Shown: positions 8,659 to 17,527 of the stretch, piece after piece | How the letters are laid out: each line of letters begins with the position of its first letter | Numbering within the stretch: the stretch's first letter is position 1 | Assembly: GCF_000730645.1 (NCBI RefSeq) | Contig: NZ_BBIU01000006.1 | Span: forward strand, 1 to 64,000 | Length of the DNA: 64,000 bases | From: Pseudomonas parafulva NBRC 16636 = DSM 17004 | Lineage (GTDB): Bacteria > Pseudomonadota > Gammaproteobacteria > Pseudomonadales > Pseudomonadaceae | Direction: 5' to 3' | Notes under the pieces: generated by a model | Told to the model about the DNA's origin: nothing | Database searches by the model: none | Seen by the model: only the letters and a program-made list of their open reading frames with translations | Made by a program: the position numbers and the translations under genes

Positions 8659-8734
8659 GTCCCCTTCGTCTAGTGGCCTAGGACACCGCCCTTTCACGGC
8701 GGTAACAGGGGTTCGAGTCCCCTAGGGGACGCCA
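8659..8734 (+). tRNA. tRNA-Glu (TTC), copy 3
   Basis: Identical in sequence to copies 1 and 2; last gene of the array. Confidence 0.97.
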
Positions 8735-8761
8735 TGTTTACCCGCGTTTTGCGGGACTTTT

Positions 8762-8798
8762 AAGGCTCATTCGAATATTGAATGGGCCTTTTGTTTTT
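8762..8798 (+). terminator. terminator of the tRNA array
   Basis: AAGGCTCATTC (8762-8772) pairs with GAATGGGCCTT (8780-8790), with one G-U pair, and is followed by TTTGTTTTT. Confidence 0.85.
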
Positions 8799-8912
8799 GC
8801 CCTCGAAAAATGCTTGCATTCAAGCTCAGCGATCCAGGCGTGTGCCCGTACAACGCTGGACATTCGCCCGCCGATCACTGCTAAATTCCCTTTTTGCGTC
8901 CGGGAACTGAAC

Positions 8913-9347
8913 ATGAGTTGGGACCTGCCTGCACCCTTCATCATCGATCTGCATGTTGGCAGCGAAGACATCGATGGCCTCGGCCATGCCAACAATGCGG
9001 TGTATGTCACCTGGCTGGAGCGCTGCGCCTGGCGCCACTCCCAGCGTCTGGGCCTGGATCTGGCCGAGTATCGGCGCCTGGACCGGGCGATGGCGGTGGT
9101 GCGCCACGAAATCGATTACCTGGCCGCAGCCTACGAGGATGATGCACTGCAACTGGCGACGTGGATCATCGATTGGGACCAGCGCCTGCGCATGACCCGC
9201 CGCTTTCAGCTATGGCGCCCGCAGGATGGCACGACCTTGCTGCGAGCCCAGACCACGTTTGCCTGTATCGAGCTGTCCAGTGGCAAACCCCGGCGCATGC
9301 CGGCTGAGTTCCTGGAAGGTTATGGCCCGGCGCTGACCGGTGCCTGA
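8913..9347 (+). CDS. 4-hydroxybenzoyl-CoA-type (hot-dog) thioesterase
   Basis: A 144-residue single hot-dog domain. The N-terminal motif DIDGLGHANNAVYVTWLE matches the active-site region of the FcbC/YbgC acyl-CoA thioesterases (Asp21, then the His-x-Asn-Asn part). It would hydrolyse an acyl-CoA in the cytoplasm; the substrate is not predictable. The frame extends upstream to 8778, but ATG 8913 fits the family length. The dihydrouridine synthase gene follows after 51 bp with its own promoter. Confidence 0.88.
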   Translation: MSWDLPAPFIIDLHVGSEDIDGLGHANNAVYVTWLERCAWRHSQRLGLDLAEYRRLDRAMAVVRHEIDYLAAAYEDDALQLATWIIDWDQRLRMTRRFQLWRPQDGTTLLRAQTTFACIELSSGKPRRMPAEFLEGYGPALTGA

Positions 9348-9362
9348 ATGGCCTGCGATATT

Positions 9363-9398
9363 TGCTAGACTGCCGCCTTTTTCCATCGAGACCCTCAC
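9363..9398 (+). promoter_or_regulatory. promoter and short leader of dusC-like gene
   Basis: An extended -10 element TGC-TAGACT (9363-9371) is followed by a leader ending CGAGACCCTCAC before the ATG. Both parts resemble the gltX promoter and leader. Confidence 0.45.
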
Positions 9399-10370
9399 AT
9401 GCAAATTGCCCTGGCCCCTATGGAGGGGCTGGTCGACAACATCCTGCGCGACGTGCTTACCCGCGTTGGCGGTATCGATTGGTGCGTCACCGAATTCATA
9501 CGCGTATGCGACCGCCTGCTGCCGCCATCGTCCTTCGACAAACTGGCGCCTGAGCTGCGCCAGGGAGCGCGCACCGCCGCTGGGGTGCCAATGCGTGTGC
9601 AACTGCTGGGGTCGGACCCTGCCTGCCTGGCCGATAACGCGGCATTGGCCTGCGAATTGGGTGCGCCGGTGATCGACCTCAACTTCGGCTGCCCAGCGAA
9701 GACGGTGAACAAGTCGCGTGGCGGTGCCGTGTTGCTCAAGGAACCAGAGTTGCTGCATGCCATCGTGCGTGAAGTGCGCCGCGCGGTACCTGCAGACATT
9801 CCCGTCACTGCCAAGATGCGGCTGGGCTTCGACAGCCCGGACGGTGCGCTGGAGTGCGCCATGGCGCTGGCCGAAGGCGGCTCGACTCACCTGGTGGTGC
9901 ACGCGCGTACCAAGGTTGAGGGCTACAAGCCGCCTGCGCATTGGGAATGGGTAGCTCGCGTGCAGGATGTGGTAAAGGTGCCAGTGTTCGCCAACGGTGA
10001 GATCTGGACGGTGGATGACTGGCGGCGTTGCCGCGAGGTCAGTGGTGCCGAAAACATCATGTTGGGCCGCGGCCTGGTGTCGCGACCCGACCTGGGGCTG
10101 CAGATTGCGGCAGCGCGTGCCGGGCAGCATTACCAACCGATGAGCTGGGAGCAACTGCTGCCGCTGCTACGCGAGTTCTGGCGCCAGGCGCAGGCCAAGC
10201 TGTCGCCACGTTATGCACCCGGGCGCATGAAACAGTGGCTGGCCATGCTTACACGCAACTACCCGGAAGCGGTCGTTCTGTTTGCCGAGCTGCGCCGTGA
10301 AGACGACTGCGCCCGCATTAGCCGGCTTATCGGTGCCGAGCAGCAACCGGTGGATGCGTGCGTCGCTTGA
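9399..10370 (+). CDS. dusC: tRNA-dihydrouridine synthase, DusC type
   Basis: Reduces uridine to dihydrouridine in the D-loop of tRNAs with FMN and NADPH; the DusC group acts on position 16. The 323-residue protein starts [14 protein letters not shown] (FMN barrel start), has the catalytic Cys in [16 protein letters not shown], the [15 protein letters not shown] segment binding flavin phosphate and tRNA, and the NGEIW motif near the barrel end. The length and PAHW element favour DusC over DusA or DusB. It lies next to tRNA genes. Confidence 0.9.
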   Translation: MQIALAPMEGLVDNILRDVLTRVGGIDWCVTEFIRVCDRLLPPSSFDKLAPELRQGARTAAGVPMRVQLLGSDPACLADNAALACELGAPVIDLNFGCPAKTVNKSRGGAVLLKEPELLHAIVREVRRAVPADIPVTAKMRLGFDSPDGALECAMALAEGGSTHLVVHARTKVEGYKPPAHWEWVARVQDVVKVPVFANGEIWTVDDWRRCREVSGAENIMLGRGLVSRPDLGLQIAAARAGQHYQPMSWEQLLPLLREFWRQAQAKLSPRYAPGRMKQWLAMLTRNYPEAVVLFAELRREDDCARISRLIGAEQQPVDACVA

Positions 10371-10404
10371 AGCGCAGGGCAGAGCAGATTTTTTTCAGGC
10401 TCCC

Positions 10405-10432
10405 CTTGAAAGCTGTTTGCCAGGCCCTATCT
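10405..10432 (+). promoter_or_regulatory. sigma32 (RpoH) promoter of ibpA
   Basis: CTTGAA (10405-10410) and CCCTATCT (10425-10432), separated by 14 nt, match the heat-shock consensus CTTGAAA / CCCATNT. A start near 10440 would leave a 60-nt 5' leader. Confidence 0.75.
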
Positions 10433-10436
10433 CTTG

Positions 10437-10500
10437 AGTACGCGATGCCGAAGTCGGGTCGCGTAATGACCTACTTGCTGAAAACTCAGGAGTTATGACC
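10437..10500 (+). promoter_or_regulatory. ROSE-type RNA thermometer in the ibpA leader
   Basis: Two hairpins are visible. The first is stable: TACGCGA...TCGCGTA around CCGA/TCGG. The second pairs CTTGCTG with CAGGAG, covering the Shine-Dalgarno AGGAG (10488-10492); this pairing contains the G opposite G that typifies ROSE elements. It should melt at heat-shock temperature and free the ribosome site. ROSE elements upstream of ibpA are known in Pseudomonas. Confidence 0.75.
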
Positions 10501-10944
10501 ATGACCACCGCTTTCTCGCTTGCTCCCCTGTTCCGCCACTCCGTGGGCTTCGACCGTTTCAACGACCTGTTCGAGTCGGCGGCGCGCAACGATGCGGGTA
10601 GCAGCTACCCACCCTACAACGTGGAAAAACACGGTGAAGACCAATACCGCATTGTGGTTGCGGCCGCCGGCTTCCAGGAAGAAGACCTGGACCTTCAGGT
10701 AGAGAAAGGTGTGCTCACCGTCACTGGCGGCAAGCGCGACAACAGTGCTGCCCAAGTGACCTACCTGCACCAAGGTATTGCCCAGCGCGCCTTCAAGCTG
10801 TCGTTCAGGCTTGCCGACCACATCGAGGTCAAGGCAGCGGGCCTTGCCAACGGCCTGCTCAGCATCGACCTGCTGCGTATCGTGCCTGAAGAAGCCAAGG
10901 CCAAGCGCATCCCGATCAATGGCGAACAGCCAGCGCTGAACTAA
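10501..10944 (+). CDS. ibpA: small heat-shock protein IbpA (Hsp20)
   Basis: An ATP-independent holdase that binds unfolding proteins during heat stress. The 147-residue protein has the N-terminal SLAPLFRHSVGFDRFNDLF, a central alpha-crystallin domain (about residues 35-125, YPPYNVEKHGEDQYRIVVAAAGF through GLLSIDL) and a short tail. ATG 10501 is chosen because it lies 8 nt from AGGAG; ATG 10495 would be only 2 nt away. The gene is controlled by a sigma32 promoter and a ROSE leader and is monocistronic, ending at a strong terminator. Confidence 0.95.
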   Translation: MTTAFSLAPLFRHSVGFDRFNDLFESAARNDAGSSYPPYNVEKHGEDQYRIVVAAAGFQEEDLDLQVEKGVLTVTGGKRDNSAAQVTYLHQGIAQRAFKLSFRLADHIEVKAAGLANGLLSIDLLRIVPEEAKAKRIPINGEQPALN

Positions 10945-10958
10945 CAGGCGCTACTGAC

Positions 10959-10986
10959 AAGAAAGGCACCCTCGGGTGCCTTTCTT
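10959..10986. terminator. bidirectional terminator between ibpA and GGDEF/EAL gene
   Basis: A perfect 13-bp stem, AAGAAAGGCACCC / GGGTGCCTTTCTT, with a 2-nt loop. The U-rich arms serve both converging transcripts. Confidence 0.85.
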
Positions 10987-10998
10987 GCGTTGCAAGCG

Positions 10999-13900
10999 TC
11001 AATAGACAGCAGGCGCCTCCAGCAGCATCTGACGGAACTCTGCCAACGGCAAGGGGCGGCTGTACAGGTACCCCTGATAGAGGTGGCACCCCAGCTGCTC
11101 CAGAAATTCCAGTTGTTCGCTGAGCTCTACGCCCTCGGCTATGACCGCTAGGCCAAGGCTGCGCGCCATGGCCACGATGGCGCGGACGATCTCGGCATCG
11201 TTGGGGTCAACGGTCGCGTCGCGCACGAATGACTGGTCAATTTTCAGCGCATCCACCGGCAGGCGCTTGAGGTAAGTCAGTGAGGAATAGCCTGTACCGA
11301 AATCGTCCATGGCGAAGCTGACGCCATAAGCCTTCAGCTCACGCATCTTGCTGATGGTGTCCTCGAGGTTCTGGATGACAATACCTTCGGTGATCTCCAG
11401 TTTCAGTATCTGTTTAGGCACCTTGAAGTCATTCAGGCTGCGTAAAACCCGCCCGACGAAGTCGTTCTGGCGGAACTGCCTGGGGCTGATGTTGACACAC
11501 AGGCTGAAATCACGGGCATCTATAAGGCCATCCGCCAGCATGCGCGCGCAGGCATCGCAGGCTTCGTCGAGGATCCAGTTGCCCACCTCCAGGATCAGAC
11601 CGCTCTCTTCGAGCACCTGAATGAACTGGCTGGGCGGCTGCTGGCCCAGCTGTGGGTGATGCCAGCGCAACAACACTTCGGCACCGACGATGCGGTTGTC
11701 GCGGGCATCCACCTGCGGTTGAAAATGCAGCGCCATTTCGCCCCGTGCCAGTGCCAGGCGCAGGTCGTTTTCCATGCGCAGGCGCTCGCTGGCGGCTTTC
11801 TGCATGGTGGCCTGGAACACCTGTGTGGTGTTGCGGCCCGAATCCTTGGCCCGGTACAGCGCGATGTCGGCGCGCTTGAGCAAATCTGCCGGGGTAGTGC
11901 CGTGGTCCGGGATCAGTGCCACGCCGATGCTGGGTGTTACCTGCAACCGCTGGCCGTCCAGTGACATGGGCTGGGCCAGCAGCTCGCGCAAGGTGTCGGC
12001 CAGTTCCCGGACCTTTTCTTCAACGGTTTCCCGGCTGCCCTCCAGCCCGCTAAGCAGTACCACGAACTCGTCCCCGCCCAGGCGCGCTACGGTGTCTTCC
12101 AGGCGCACGCTGGCCTCCAGCCGCGCGGTGATGATCTTCAGCACGGTGTCGCCAACAGGGTGGCCCAGCGAGTCGTTGATGTGCTTGAAGTGGTCCAGGT
12201 CCAGAAACAACAGGGCACCGCGCAGGTGGTGGCGTTTGAGCAGGGCGATCTGCTGGCTCAGGCGGTCCATCAGCAAGGCCCGGTTGGGCAGATTGGTCAG
12301 TGGGTCGTGGTAGGCCAGGTGGCGTATCTGCGCCTGGGCGTTCTTCAGTTGGCTGACGTCGCGGGCTGTCATCAGCAGGCATTCTTCTTCGTTGAGAATG
12401 ATCGGTTCTACCGACACCTCTACCGTCAGCAATTCGCCGCACTTGTTGCGCCCGAGCATCTCCCGATGATGCACCCGTCCGTGTTCACGCAGCTCGGCCA
12501 GCAATGAGCTGCGCTGGTTGGCATCGGCCCAGATACCGATCTCGAATACGGTACGGCCGACCACTTCGGTGGCGCTGTAACCGGTCAGCCGGCAGAACCC
12601 GTCGTTGATTTCCAGGTAACGCCCGCTTTGGCACTCGGTGATGGTGATTGCGTCAGGGCTTGAATGAAAGGCCTTGGCGAACTTCTCTTCGCTGGCCTTG
12701 AGCGCAGCTTCGGCCCGCTGCTGCTGGGTGATATCGCGCAGGGTGGTCACGCTGCAGGGCTGGTCGTCTACCGTGATCAGGCGGCTTGAGATCACACAGG
12801 TCAGCGCCTCGCCATGACGGTGGTTGACCACCACCGCTACATTGCTCAAGGCTTGTTCGCGGATAACCCGTTCGATGCGCTGCGCCCGCTGCACGGACTC
12901 GCCCCACAAGCCGATTTCTTCTGCGGTACGGCCGATCAGTTGCTCGGCGCCCCAACCGAAGGTGTGAGTGAAGGCGGGGTTGATCTCGATAAATTGCCCG
13001 GTGTCCTGGCGGGTCACGCAGATTGGGTCGGGGCTTACCTGGAACAGGCTGGCGAACTTCTCTTCCGAAGCGCTCAGGCGCTGTTCGCGCTCCACCTGGT
13101 CGGTGATGTCCAGCAGTGTGCCGGCCATGCGCAGCGGGTTGCCCTGCTCATCGCGATACAGCCGGGCGCGGCTTTCGATATAGCGTGAGATACCGTTGTC
13201 CAATTGCACCCGGTAGGTGATCTGGTAATTGCCCGCAGGGCCTTCGCGCAGGCTGCGATAGGCTTGGCGCATGGAGCTGCGCTCCTGCTCGGGCACCCCT
13301 TCGAAAAAAGCGTCGAAGGATTCGTGAAAAGGGGTAGGGGGCAGACCGTGCAGCTGCGCTGCCCGTGCCGAGCCATAGAGCATGCCGCTGGGGATATGCC
13401 AGTCCCACGTGCCCAACTGCGCCGAATCCAGTGCCAGGTCCAGGCGTTCCTGGCTGTCCTTCAGTGCAAGTTCGGCGCGCTTGCGCTCGGTGGTGTCCAG
13501 GAAGGTGCTGAGCAGGAAGGTGGTGCCCTCGAGTTCGATGCCCTGAGTACACAGAATACCGTCGTGAACCCTGCCGTTGCTGGCGCGAAACTGCACTTCC
13601 ATGATCAGCGGGCCACTGCTCAGGCGGGTGGCCTCCAGCATTTGCTGGCGTTGCTCTGGGTTAGCCCACAGGCCCAGTTCCAGGCTGGTTTTACCGACCA
13701 CCTGGTTGCCTGGCCAGGCAAACGTGTCTTCGAAGTGCCGGTTCACCTCGAAGATCATGCCGTCGTGACGACGGGTCAGCAAAATGGCATTGGGGCTAAG
13801 GTGAAACAGCGTCGCAAGGCGCTTTTCCGAGTTGACCAGGGCCGTTTCGCGCTCGCGCTGACGGGTAATTTCCCGTACCACACCGATCATCTGCGGCCGG

Positions 13901-14295
13901 CCATGCTGGTCGTGGGTAAGGCTGCCATTGATCTCCAGCCAATGCAGGCTGCCATCCGGCCAGCGGATGCGGTGCCGCATGGCGCGTTCCACCGGTTCGC
14001 CATTGAACACAGCCTGAAACGCCTGGCGGGTGCGGGCGCGGTCCTCTTCCGGTAGCAGGTCGAGGTAGTCGATATCGTCGGGCAACGCGCGTAATGGGTC
14101 GAAGCCGAACAGAGCCTGGGTGCCTCTTGACCAGCTCACCCGGCCACTCTCGATGTCCCACAGCCAAGCGCCCAGGCGCGCCCCGTTGAGCGCAGCCAGC
14201 AACTGCGGCGCATTCTGCCAGGCCTGTTCCGACTCCTGAGGGTCGGCCGCAGGGATCCTTGGCAGGCGCATTAAACGGTTCGCTGATTTGGGCAT
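10999..14295 (-). CDS. PAS-GGDEF-EAL cyclic-di-GMP signalling protein
   Basis: A 1098-residue soluble protein with no membrane segment. About five PAS-type sensor domains occupy residues 30-650. A diguanylate cyclase domain follows with intact GGDEF (740-744) and an inhibitory-site RLED (731-734) five residues upstream. A phosphodiesterase domain follows with EVL in place of EAL (873-875), keeping the catalytic Glu, plus DDFGTGYSS, KIDQSFV and EGVE. Both activities therefore look possible; which dominates cannot be told. An AAAGG site precedes the start. It converges on ibpA and is transcribed in the same direction as the LysR gene, 59 bp downstream of it. Confidence 0.93.
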   Translation of the reverse strand: MPKSANRLMRLPRIPAADPQESEQAWQNAPQLLAALNGARLGAWLWDIESGRVSWSRGTQALFGFDPLRALPDDIDYLDLLPEEDRARTRQAFQAVFNGEPVERAMRHRIRWPDGSLHWLEINGSLTHDQHGRPQMIGVVREITRQRERETALVNSEKRLATLFHLSPNAILLTRRHDGMIFEVNRHFEDTFAWPGNQVVGKTSLELGLWANPEQRQQMLEATRLSSGPLIMEVQFRASNGRVHDGILCTQGIELEGTTFLLSTFLDTTERKRAELALKDSQERLDLALDSAQLGTWDWHIPSGMLYGSARAAQLHGLPPTPFHESFDAFFEGVPEQERSSMRQAYRSLREGPAGNYQITYRVQLDNGISRYIESRARLYRDEQGNPLRMAGTLLDITDQVEREQRLSASEEKFASLFQVSPDPICVTRQDTGQFIEINPAFTHTFGWGAEQLIGRTAEEIGLWGESVQRAQRIERVIREQALSNVAVVVNHRHGEALTCVISSRLITVDDQPCSVTTLRDITQQQRAEAALKASEEKFAKAFHSSPDAITITECQSGRYLEINDGFCRLTGYSATEVVGRTVFEIGIWADANQRSSLLAELREHGRVHHREMLGRNKCGELLTVEVSVEPIILNEEECLLMTARDVSQLKNAQAQIRHLAYHDPLTNLPNRALLMDRLSQQIALLKRHHLRGALLFLDLDHFKHINDSLGHPVGDTVLKIITARLEASVRLEDTVARLGGDEFVVLLSGLEGSRETVEEKVRELADTLRELLAQPMSLDGQRLQVTPSIGVALIPDHGTTPADLLKRADIALYRAKDSGRNTTQVFQATMQKAASERLRMENDLRLALARGEMALHFQPQVDARDNRIVGAEVLLRWHHPQLGQQPPSQFIQVLEESGLILEVGNWILDEACDACARMLADGLIDARDFSLCVNISPRQFRQNDFVGRVLRSLNDFKVPKQILKLEITEGIVIQNLEDTISKMRELKAYGVSFAMDDFGTGYSSLTYLKRLPVDALKIDQSFVRDATVDPNDAEIVRAIVAMARSLGLAVIAEGVELSEQLEFLEQLGCHLYQGYLYSRPLPLAEFRQMLLEAPAVY

Positions 14296-14354
14296 GGTTA
14301 CCAGACCTTTGGCTTGTGACGCATCCTCGAGGGTAATGCCGGGCTGCCGGCGCC

Positions 14355-15233
14355 TCAGGCGGGCCCTGCGTGGCTATCGAGCAGGGCCATGAACGCCTTG
14401 GCCGCGTTCGATAGGGTACGCTCCGTGTGCAGAATGTAGCCTAGCTGGCGCGACAGCTGAATGCCGGGCAGGGCGATGGGTGCCACCTGCCCGTCCAGCA
14501 TGGTGCGCGGCAGAACGCTCCAGGCCAGGCCGATCGAAACCATCATCTTGATCGTTTCCAGGTAGTTGGTGCTCATGGCGATGTTGGGGGTCAGGCCCTG
14601 GCTTTCGAACAGGCGCTGGACGATGTGGTGGGTGAAAGTATTGCCGCCGGGGAACACAGCCGGGTGGCGGGCAACATCGGCGAGGGTGACGGTGTGGTTG
14701 TTGGCCAGCGGGTGTTCGGGGGCGGCGACGAAATCCAGTGCGTCTTCCCATACCGGTACCGCCCTGACCAGGTGATGTGGCTCTGGAGCGAGCGTGATTA
14801 CTGCAATCTCGGCGCGGCCATGGAGTATTTCGTCGTAGGCCTGTTCTGAATCGAGGAACTGAATATCCAACGCCACGGCTGGATGCTTGCGCGTGAAAGC
14901 CCGCAGCAGCGGGGGCAGGCGGTGCAGGCCGATATGGTGGCTGGTGGCCAGGGTCAGGCGACCACCGACTTCGCCTGACAGATTGGTCAGTGCACGTCGG
15001 GTATCATCAAGCACGCTGAGGATCTGGTAGGCCCGAGGCAGTAAGGCGCGCCCGGCTTCCGTCAGGGTCACCTCACGGCCAAGGCGGTCGAACAACCGCA
15101 CGTCCAGTTGCTGCTCTAGCCCGGCAATGCGTTTGCTGATGGCCGGCTGGGTCAGGAACAGGCGCTCCCCGGCACCTGAAAAGCTGCCGGTTTCTGCGAT
15201 GGCGATGAAGGCGCTGAGGTTGGCCAGATCCAA
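14355..15233 (-). CDS. LysR-family regulator, divergent from leuC
   Basis: The 292-residue protein has an N-terminal winged helix-turn-helix (about 1-60, with LTQPAISKRIAGLEQQL) and a LysR substrate-binding domain. Divergent orientation from leuCD with a shared 130-bp interval containing a palindrome suggests control of leucine biosynthesis genes, as is common for LysR proteins beside their targets. The effector is unknown. The call of family is firm; the target is inference from position. Confidence 0.92.
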   Translation of the reverse strand: MDLANLSAFIAIAETGSFSGAGERLFLTQPAISKRIAGLEQQLDVRLFDRLGREVTLTEAGRALLPRAYQILSVLDDTRRALTNLSGEVGGRLTLATSHHIGLHRLPPLLRAFTRKHPAVALDIQFLDSEQAYDEILHGRAEIAVITLAPEPHHLVRAVPVWEDALDFVAAPEHPLANNHTVTLADVARHPAVFPGGNTFTHHIVQRLFESQGLTPNIAMSTNYLETIKMMVSIGLAWSVLPRTMLDGQVAPIALPGIQLSRQLGYILHTERTLSNAAKAFMALLDSHAGPA

Positions 15234-15251
15234 TGTTTGGATTCCTTGTGG

Positions 15252-15266
15252 TTATCCAAAGGATAA
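15252..15266. promoter_or_regulatory. LysR-type operator between lysR and leuC
   Basis: TTATCC-aaa-GGATAA is a perfect palindrome containing a T-N11-A core, the LysR recognition form. It lies 19 bp upstream of the LysR start and about 100 bp upstream of leuC, placed to serve autoregulation and activation. A weak promoter TTGAGT-N17-TAGCAT for leuC lies just downstream (about 15279-15307). Confidence 0.6.
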
Positions 15267-15363
15267 AAATTATGAATTTGAGTTATTCAATCTAACCCCA
15301 TAGCATCGTCCATACAAGCCAAGGGGTTTTTGGCATAGAAAGACGCTGATGAGGAACAGTCTG

Positions 15364-16797
15364 ATGGCTGGCAAAACGCTCTACGACAAACTCTGGGAAG
15401 CCCATGAGGTCAAGCGCCGTGATGACGGCTCGTCCTTGATCTACATCGACCGCCACATCATCCACGAGGTTACCTCGCCTCAGGCCTTCGAAGGCCTGCG
15501 CCTGGCCCAGCGCAAGCCGTGGCGCATCGATACCAACATCGCCACCCCTGACCACAATGTGCCGACCACGCCGGAGCGCAAGGGTGGGATCGACGCCATC
15601 GTCGACCAGGTATCGCGCCTGCAGGTGCAAACCCTCGACGAGAACTGTGACGAATATGGCATCGTCGAATTCAAGATGAATGACGAGCGCCAGGGCATCG
15701 TCCACGTCATCAGCCCGGAGCAGGGTGCCACCTTGCCAGGCATGACGGTGGTTTGCGGTGACTCGCACACCTCTACCCACGGCGCTTTCGGTGCCTTGGC
15801 CCATGGCATCGGCACTTCCGAGGTGGAGCACGTGCTCGCCACCCAGTGCCTGGTCGCCAAGAAGATGAAGAACATGCTGGTGCGCGTCGAAGGCCAGTTG
15901 CCTGCCGGCGTCACCGCCAAGGACATCGTCCTGGCCGTGATCGGCAAGATCGGCACGGCCGGTGGCAATGGCCACGCCATGGAGTTTGCCGGCAGCGCCA
16001 TCCGCGAATTGTCGATGGAAGGCCGCATGACCATCTGCAACATGTCCATCGAGGCAGGTGCCCGTGTCGGCCTGGTGGCTACCGATGCCACCACCGTCGC
16101 CTACGTCGAAGGCCGCCCGTATGCGCCCAAGGGCGAGCAGTGGACCCGTGCCGTGGAGGCCTGGAAAGACCTGGTTTCCGACGATGATGCCGTGTTCGAT
16201 ACCGTGGTCGAGCTGGATGCCAGCCAGATCAAGCCGCAGGTCAGCTGGGGTACCTCGCCTGAAATGGTACTGGCTGTGGACCAGCGCGTGCCCGACCCTG
16301 CGGCCGAAAGCGACCTGATCAAGCGCGGCTCGATCGAGCGGGCCTTGAAGTACATGGGCCTCACCGCTAACCAGGCGATCACCGACATCCGTCTGGACCG
16401 CGTGTTCATCGGCTCCTGCACCAACTCGCGTATCGAAGACCTGCGGGCGGCTGCGCAAATCGCCAAGGGGCGCAAGGTGGCAGCGACGGTCAAGCAGGCC
16501 ATCGTTGTACCGGGTTCCGGGCTGGTCAAGGCCCAGGCCGAGCGCGAGGGCCTGGACAAAGTCTTCCTCGAGGCTGGCTTCGAATGGCGTGAGCCCGGTT
16601 GCTCGATGTGCCTGGCGATGAACCCCGACCGGCTGGAGAGTGGCGAGCATTGTGCATCCACCTCCAACCGTAACTTCGAAGGCCGTCAGGGCGCTGGCGG
16701 GCGCACCCACCTGGTCAGCCCGGCCATGGCGGCCGCGGCAGCGGTCACTGGCCATTTCATCGACGTCCGCGAGTTGATCCAAGGGAGCGCAGCATGA
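15364..16797 (+). CDS. leuC: 3-isopropylmalate dehydratase large subunit
   Basis: With LeuD it isomerises 2-isopropylmalate to 3-isopropylmalate in leucine synthesis. The 477-residue aconitase-fold subunit carries the 4Fe-4S ligands Cys352 (GSCTNSR), Cys413 and Cys416 (GCSMC). ATG 15364 starts [12 protein letters not shown] and lies 7 nt after GAGGAA; the upstream ATG at 15349 overlaps that ribosome site. It overlaps leuD by 4 bp, indicating coupled translation. Confidence 0.97.
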   Translation: MAGKTLYDKLWEAHEVKRRDDGSSLIYIDRHIIHEVTSPQAFEGLRLAQRKPWRIDTNIATPDHNVPTTPERKGGIDAIVDQVSRLQVQTLDENCDEYGIVEFKMNDERQGIVHVISPEQGATLPGMTVVCGDSHTSTHGAFGALAHGIGTSEVEHVLATQCLVAKKMKNMLVRVEGQLPAGVTAKDIVLAVIGKIGTAGGNGHAMEFAGSAIRELSMEGRMTICNMSIEAGARVGLVATDATTVAYVEGRPYAPKGEQWTRAVEAWKDLVSDDDAVFDTVVELDASQIKPQVSWGTSPEMVLAVDQRVPDPAAESDLIKRGSIERALKYMGLTANQAITDIRLDRVFIGSCTNSRIEDLRAAAQIAKGRKVAATVKQAIVVPGSGLVKAQAEREGLDKVFLEAGFEWREPGCSMCLAMNPDRLESGEHCASTSNRNFEGRQGAGGRTHLVSPAMAAAAAVTGHFIDVRELIQGSAA

Positions 16798-17438
16798 AAG
16801 CCTTTACCCAGCACATCGGCCTGGTTGCCCCGTTGGACCGCGCCAACGTCGATACCGACCAGATCATCCCCAAGCAGTTCTTGAAGTCGATCAAGCGCAC
16901 GGGCTTTGGCCCCAACCTGTTCGACGAATGGCGTTACCTGGATGTGGGCCAGCCCTACCAGGACAACAGCAAGCGCCCGGTCAACCAGGAGTTCGTCCTC
17001 AACCACGACCGCTACCAGGGCGCCAGCGTGTTGCTGGCCCGGGAAAACTTCGGTTGCGGCTCCAGCCGTGAGCACGCGCCCTGGGCGCTGGACGAATACG
17101 GCTTCCGCAGCATCATTGCGCCGAGCTTTGCCGATATCTTCTTCAACAACAGCTTCAAGAACGGTCTGTTGCCGATCATCCTCAGCGATGAGGAGGTGGA
17201 CGAGCTGTTCCGCCAAGTTGAGGCCAACCCAGGCTACCAGTTGACCATCGACCTGCAGGCACAGGCAGTGACCCGCCCGGACGGCAAGGTGCTGCATTTC
17301 GAGATTGATGCCTTCCGCAAGCACTGCCTGCTCAACGGGCTGGATGACATCGGCCTCACCCTGCAGGATAGCGATGCCATTACGGCGTTCGAAGGCAAGC
17401 ATCGCGCTGCCCAGCCGTGGCTTTTTCGTGACGCCTGA
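16794..17438 (+). CDS. leuD: 3-isopropylmalate dehydratase small subunit
   Basis: The 214-residue swivel subunit of the LeuCD isomerase. It shows [17 protein letters not shown] and the [13 protein letters not shown] substrate-binding loop typical of LeuD. It starts inside the leuC stop (ATGA overlap). The 89-bp interval to leuB contains a perfect hairpin and no gene. Confidence 0.97.
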   Translation: MKAFTQHIGLVAPLDRANVDTDQIIPKQFLKSIKRTGFGPNLFDEWRYLDVGQPYQDNSKRPVNQEFVLNHDRYQGASVLLARENFGCGSSREHAPWALDEYGFRSIIAPSFADIFFNNSFKNGLLPIILSDEEVDELFRQVEANPGYQLTIDLQAQAVTRPDGKVLHFEIDAFRKHCLLNGLDDIGLTLQDSDAITAFEGKHRAAQPWLFRDA

Positions 17439-17483
17439 CTGATAAAGCCAGGTTCGCTGGCTGCCGGTCAGCAGTAACAGTTC

Positions 17484-17505
17484 GGCGCAGCCGCCTGGCT
17501 GCGCC
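17484..17505 (+). other. perfect hairpin between leuD and leuB
   Basis: GGCGCAGCC and GGCTGCGCC form a 9-bp GC-rich stem with a 4-nt loop. No U-run follows, so it is more likely an mRNA stability or processing element, or a REP remnant, than a terminator. Confidence 0.5.
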
Positions 17506-17527
17506 TCAAGATTGGATAGAGGAAAGC

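Noticed and set aside
8009..8734. Regular repeats that look like a CRISPR array
   Set aside because: The repeats are full tRNA genes with cloverleaf structure and CCA ends, and the intervals are not spacer sized.
15300..15363. Leader peptide attenuator for leuC
   Set aside because: No short ORF rich in leucine codons and no competing hairpins with a U-run were seen.
15292..16782. 496-codon open frame on the minus strand
   Set aside because: Antisense to leuC; the translation is typical of GC-rich reverse frames.
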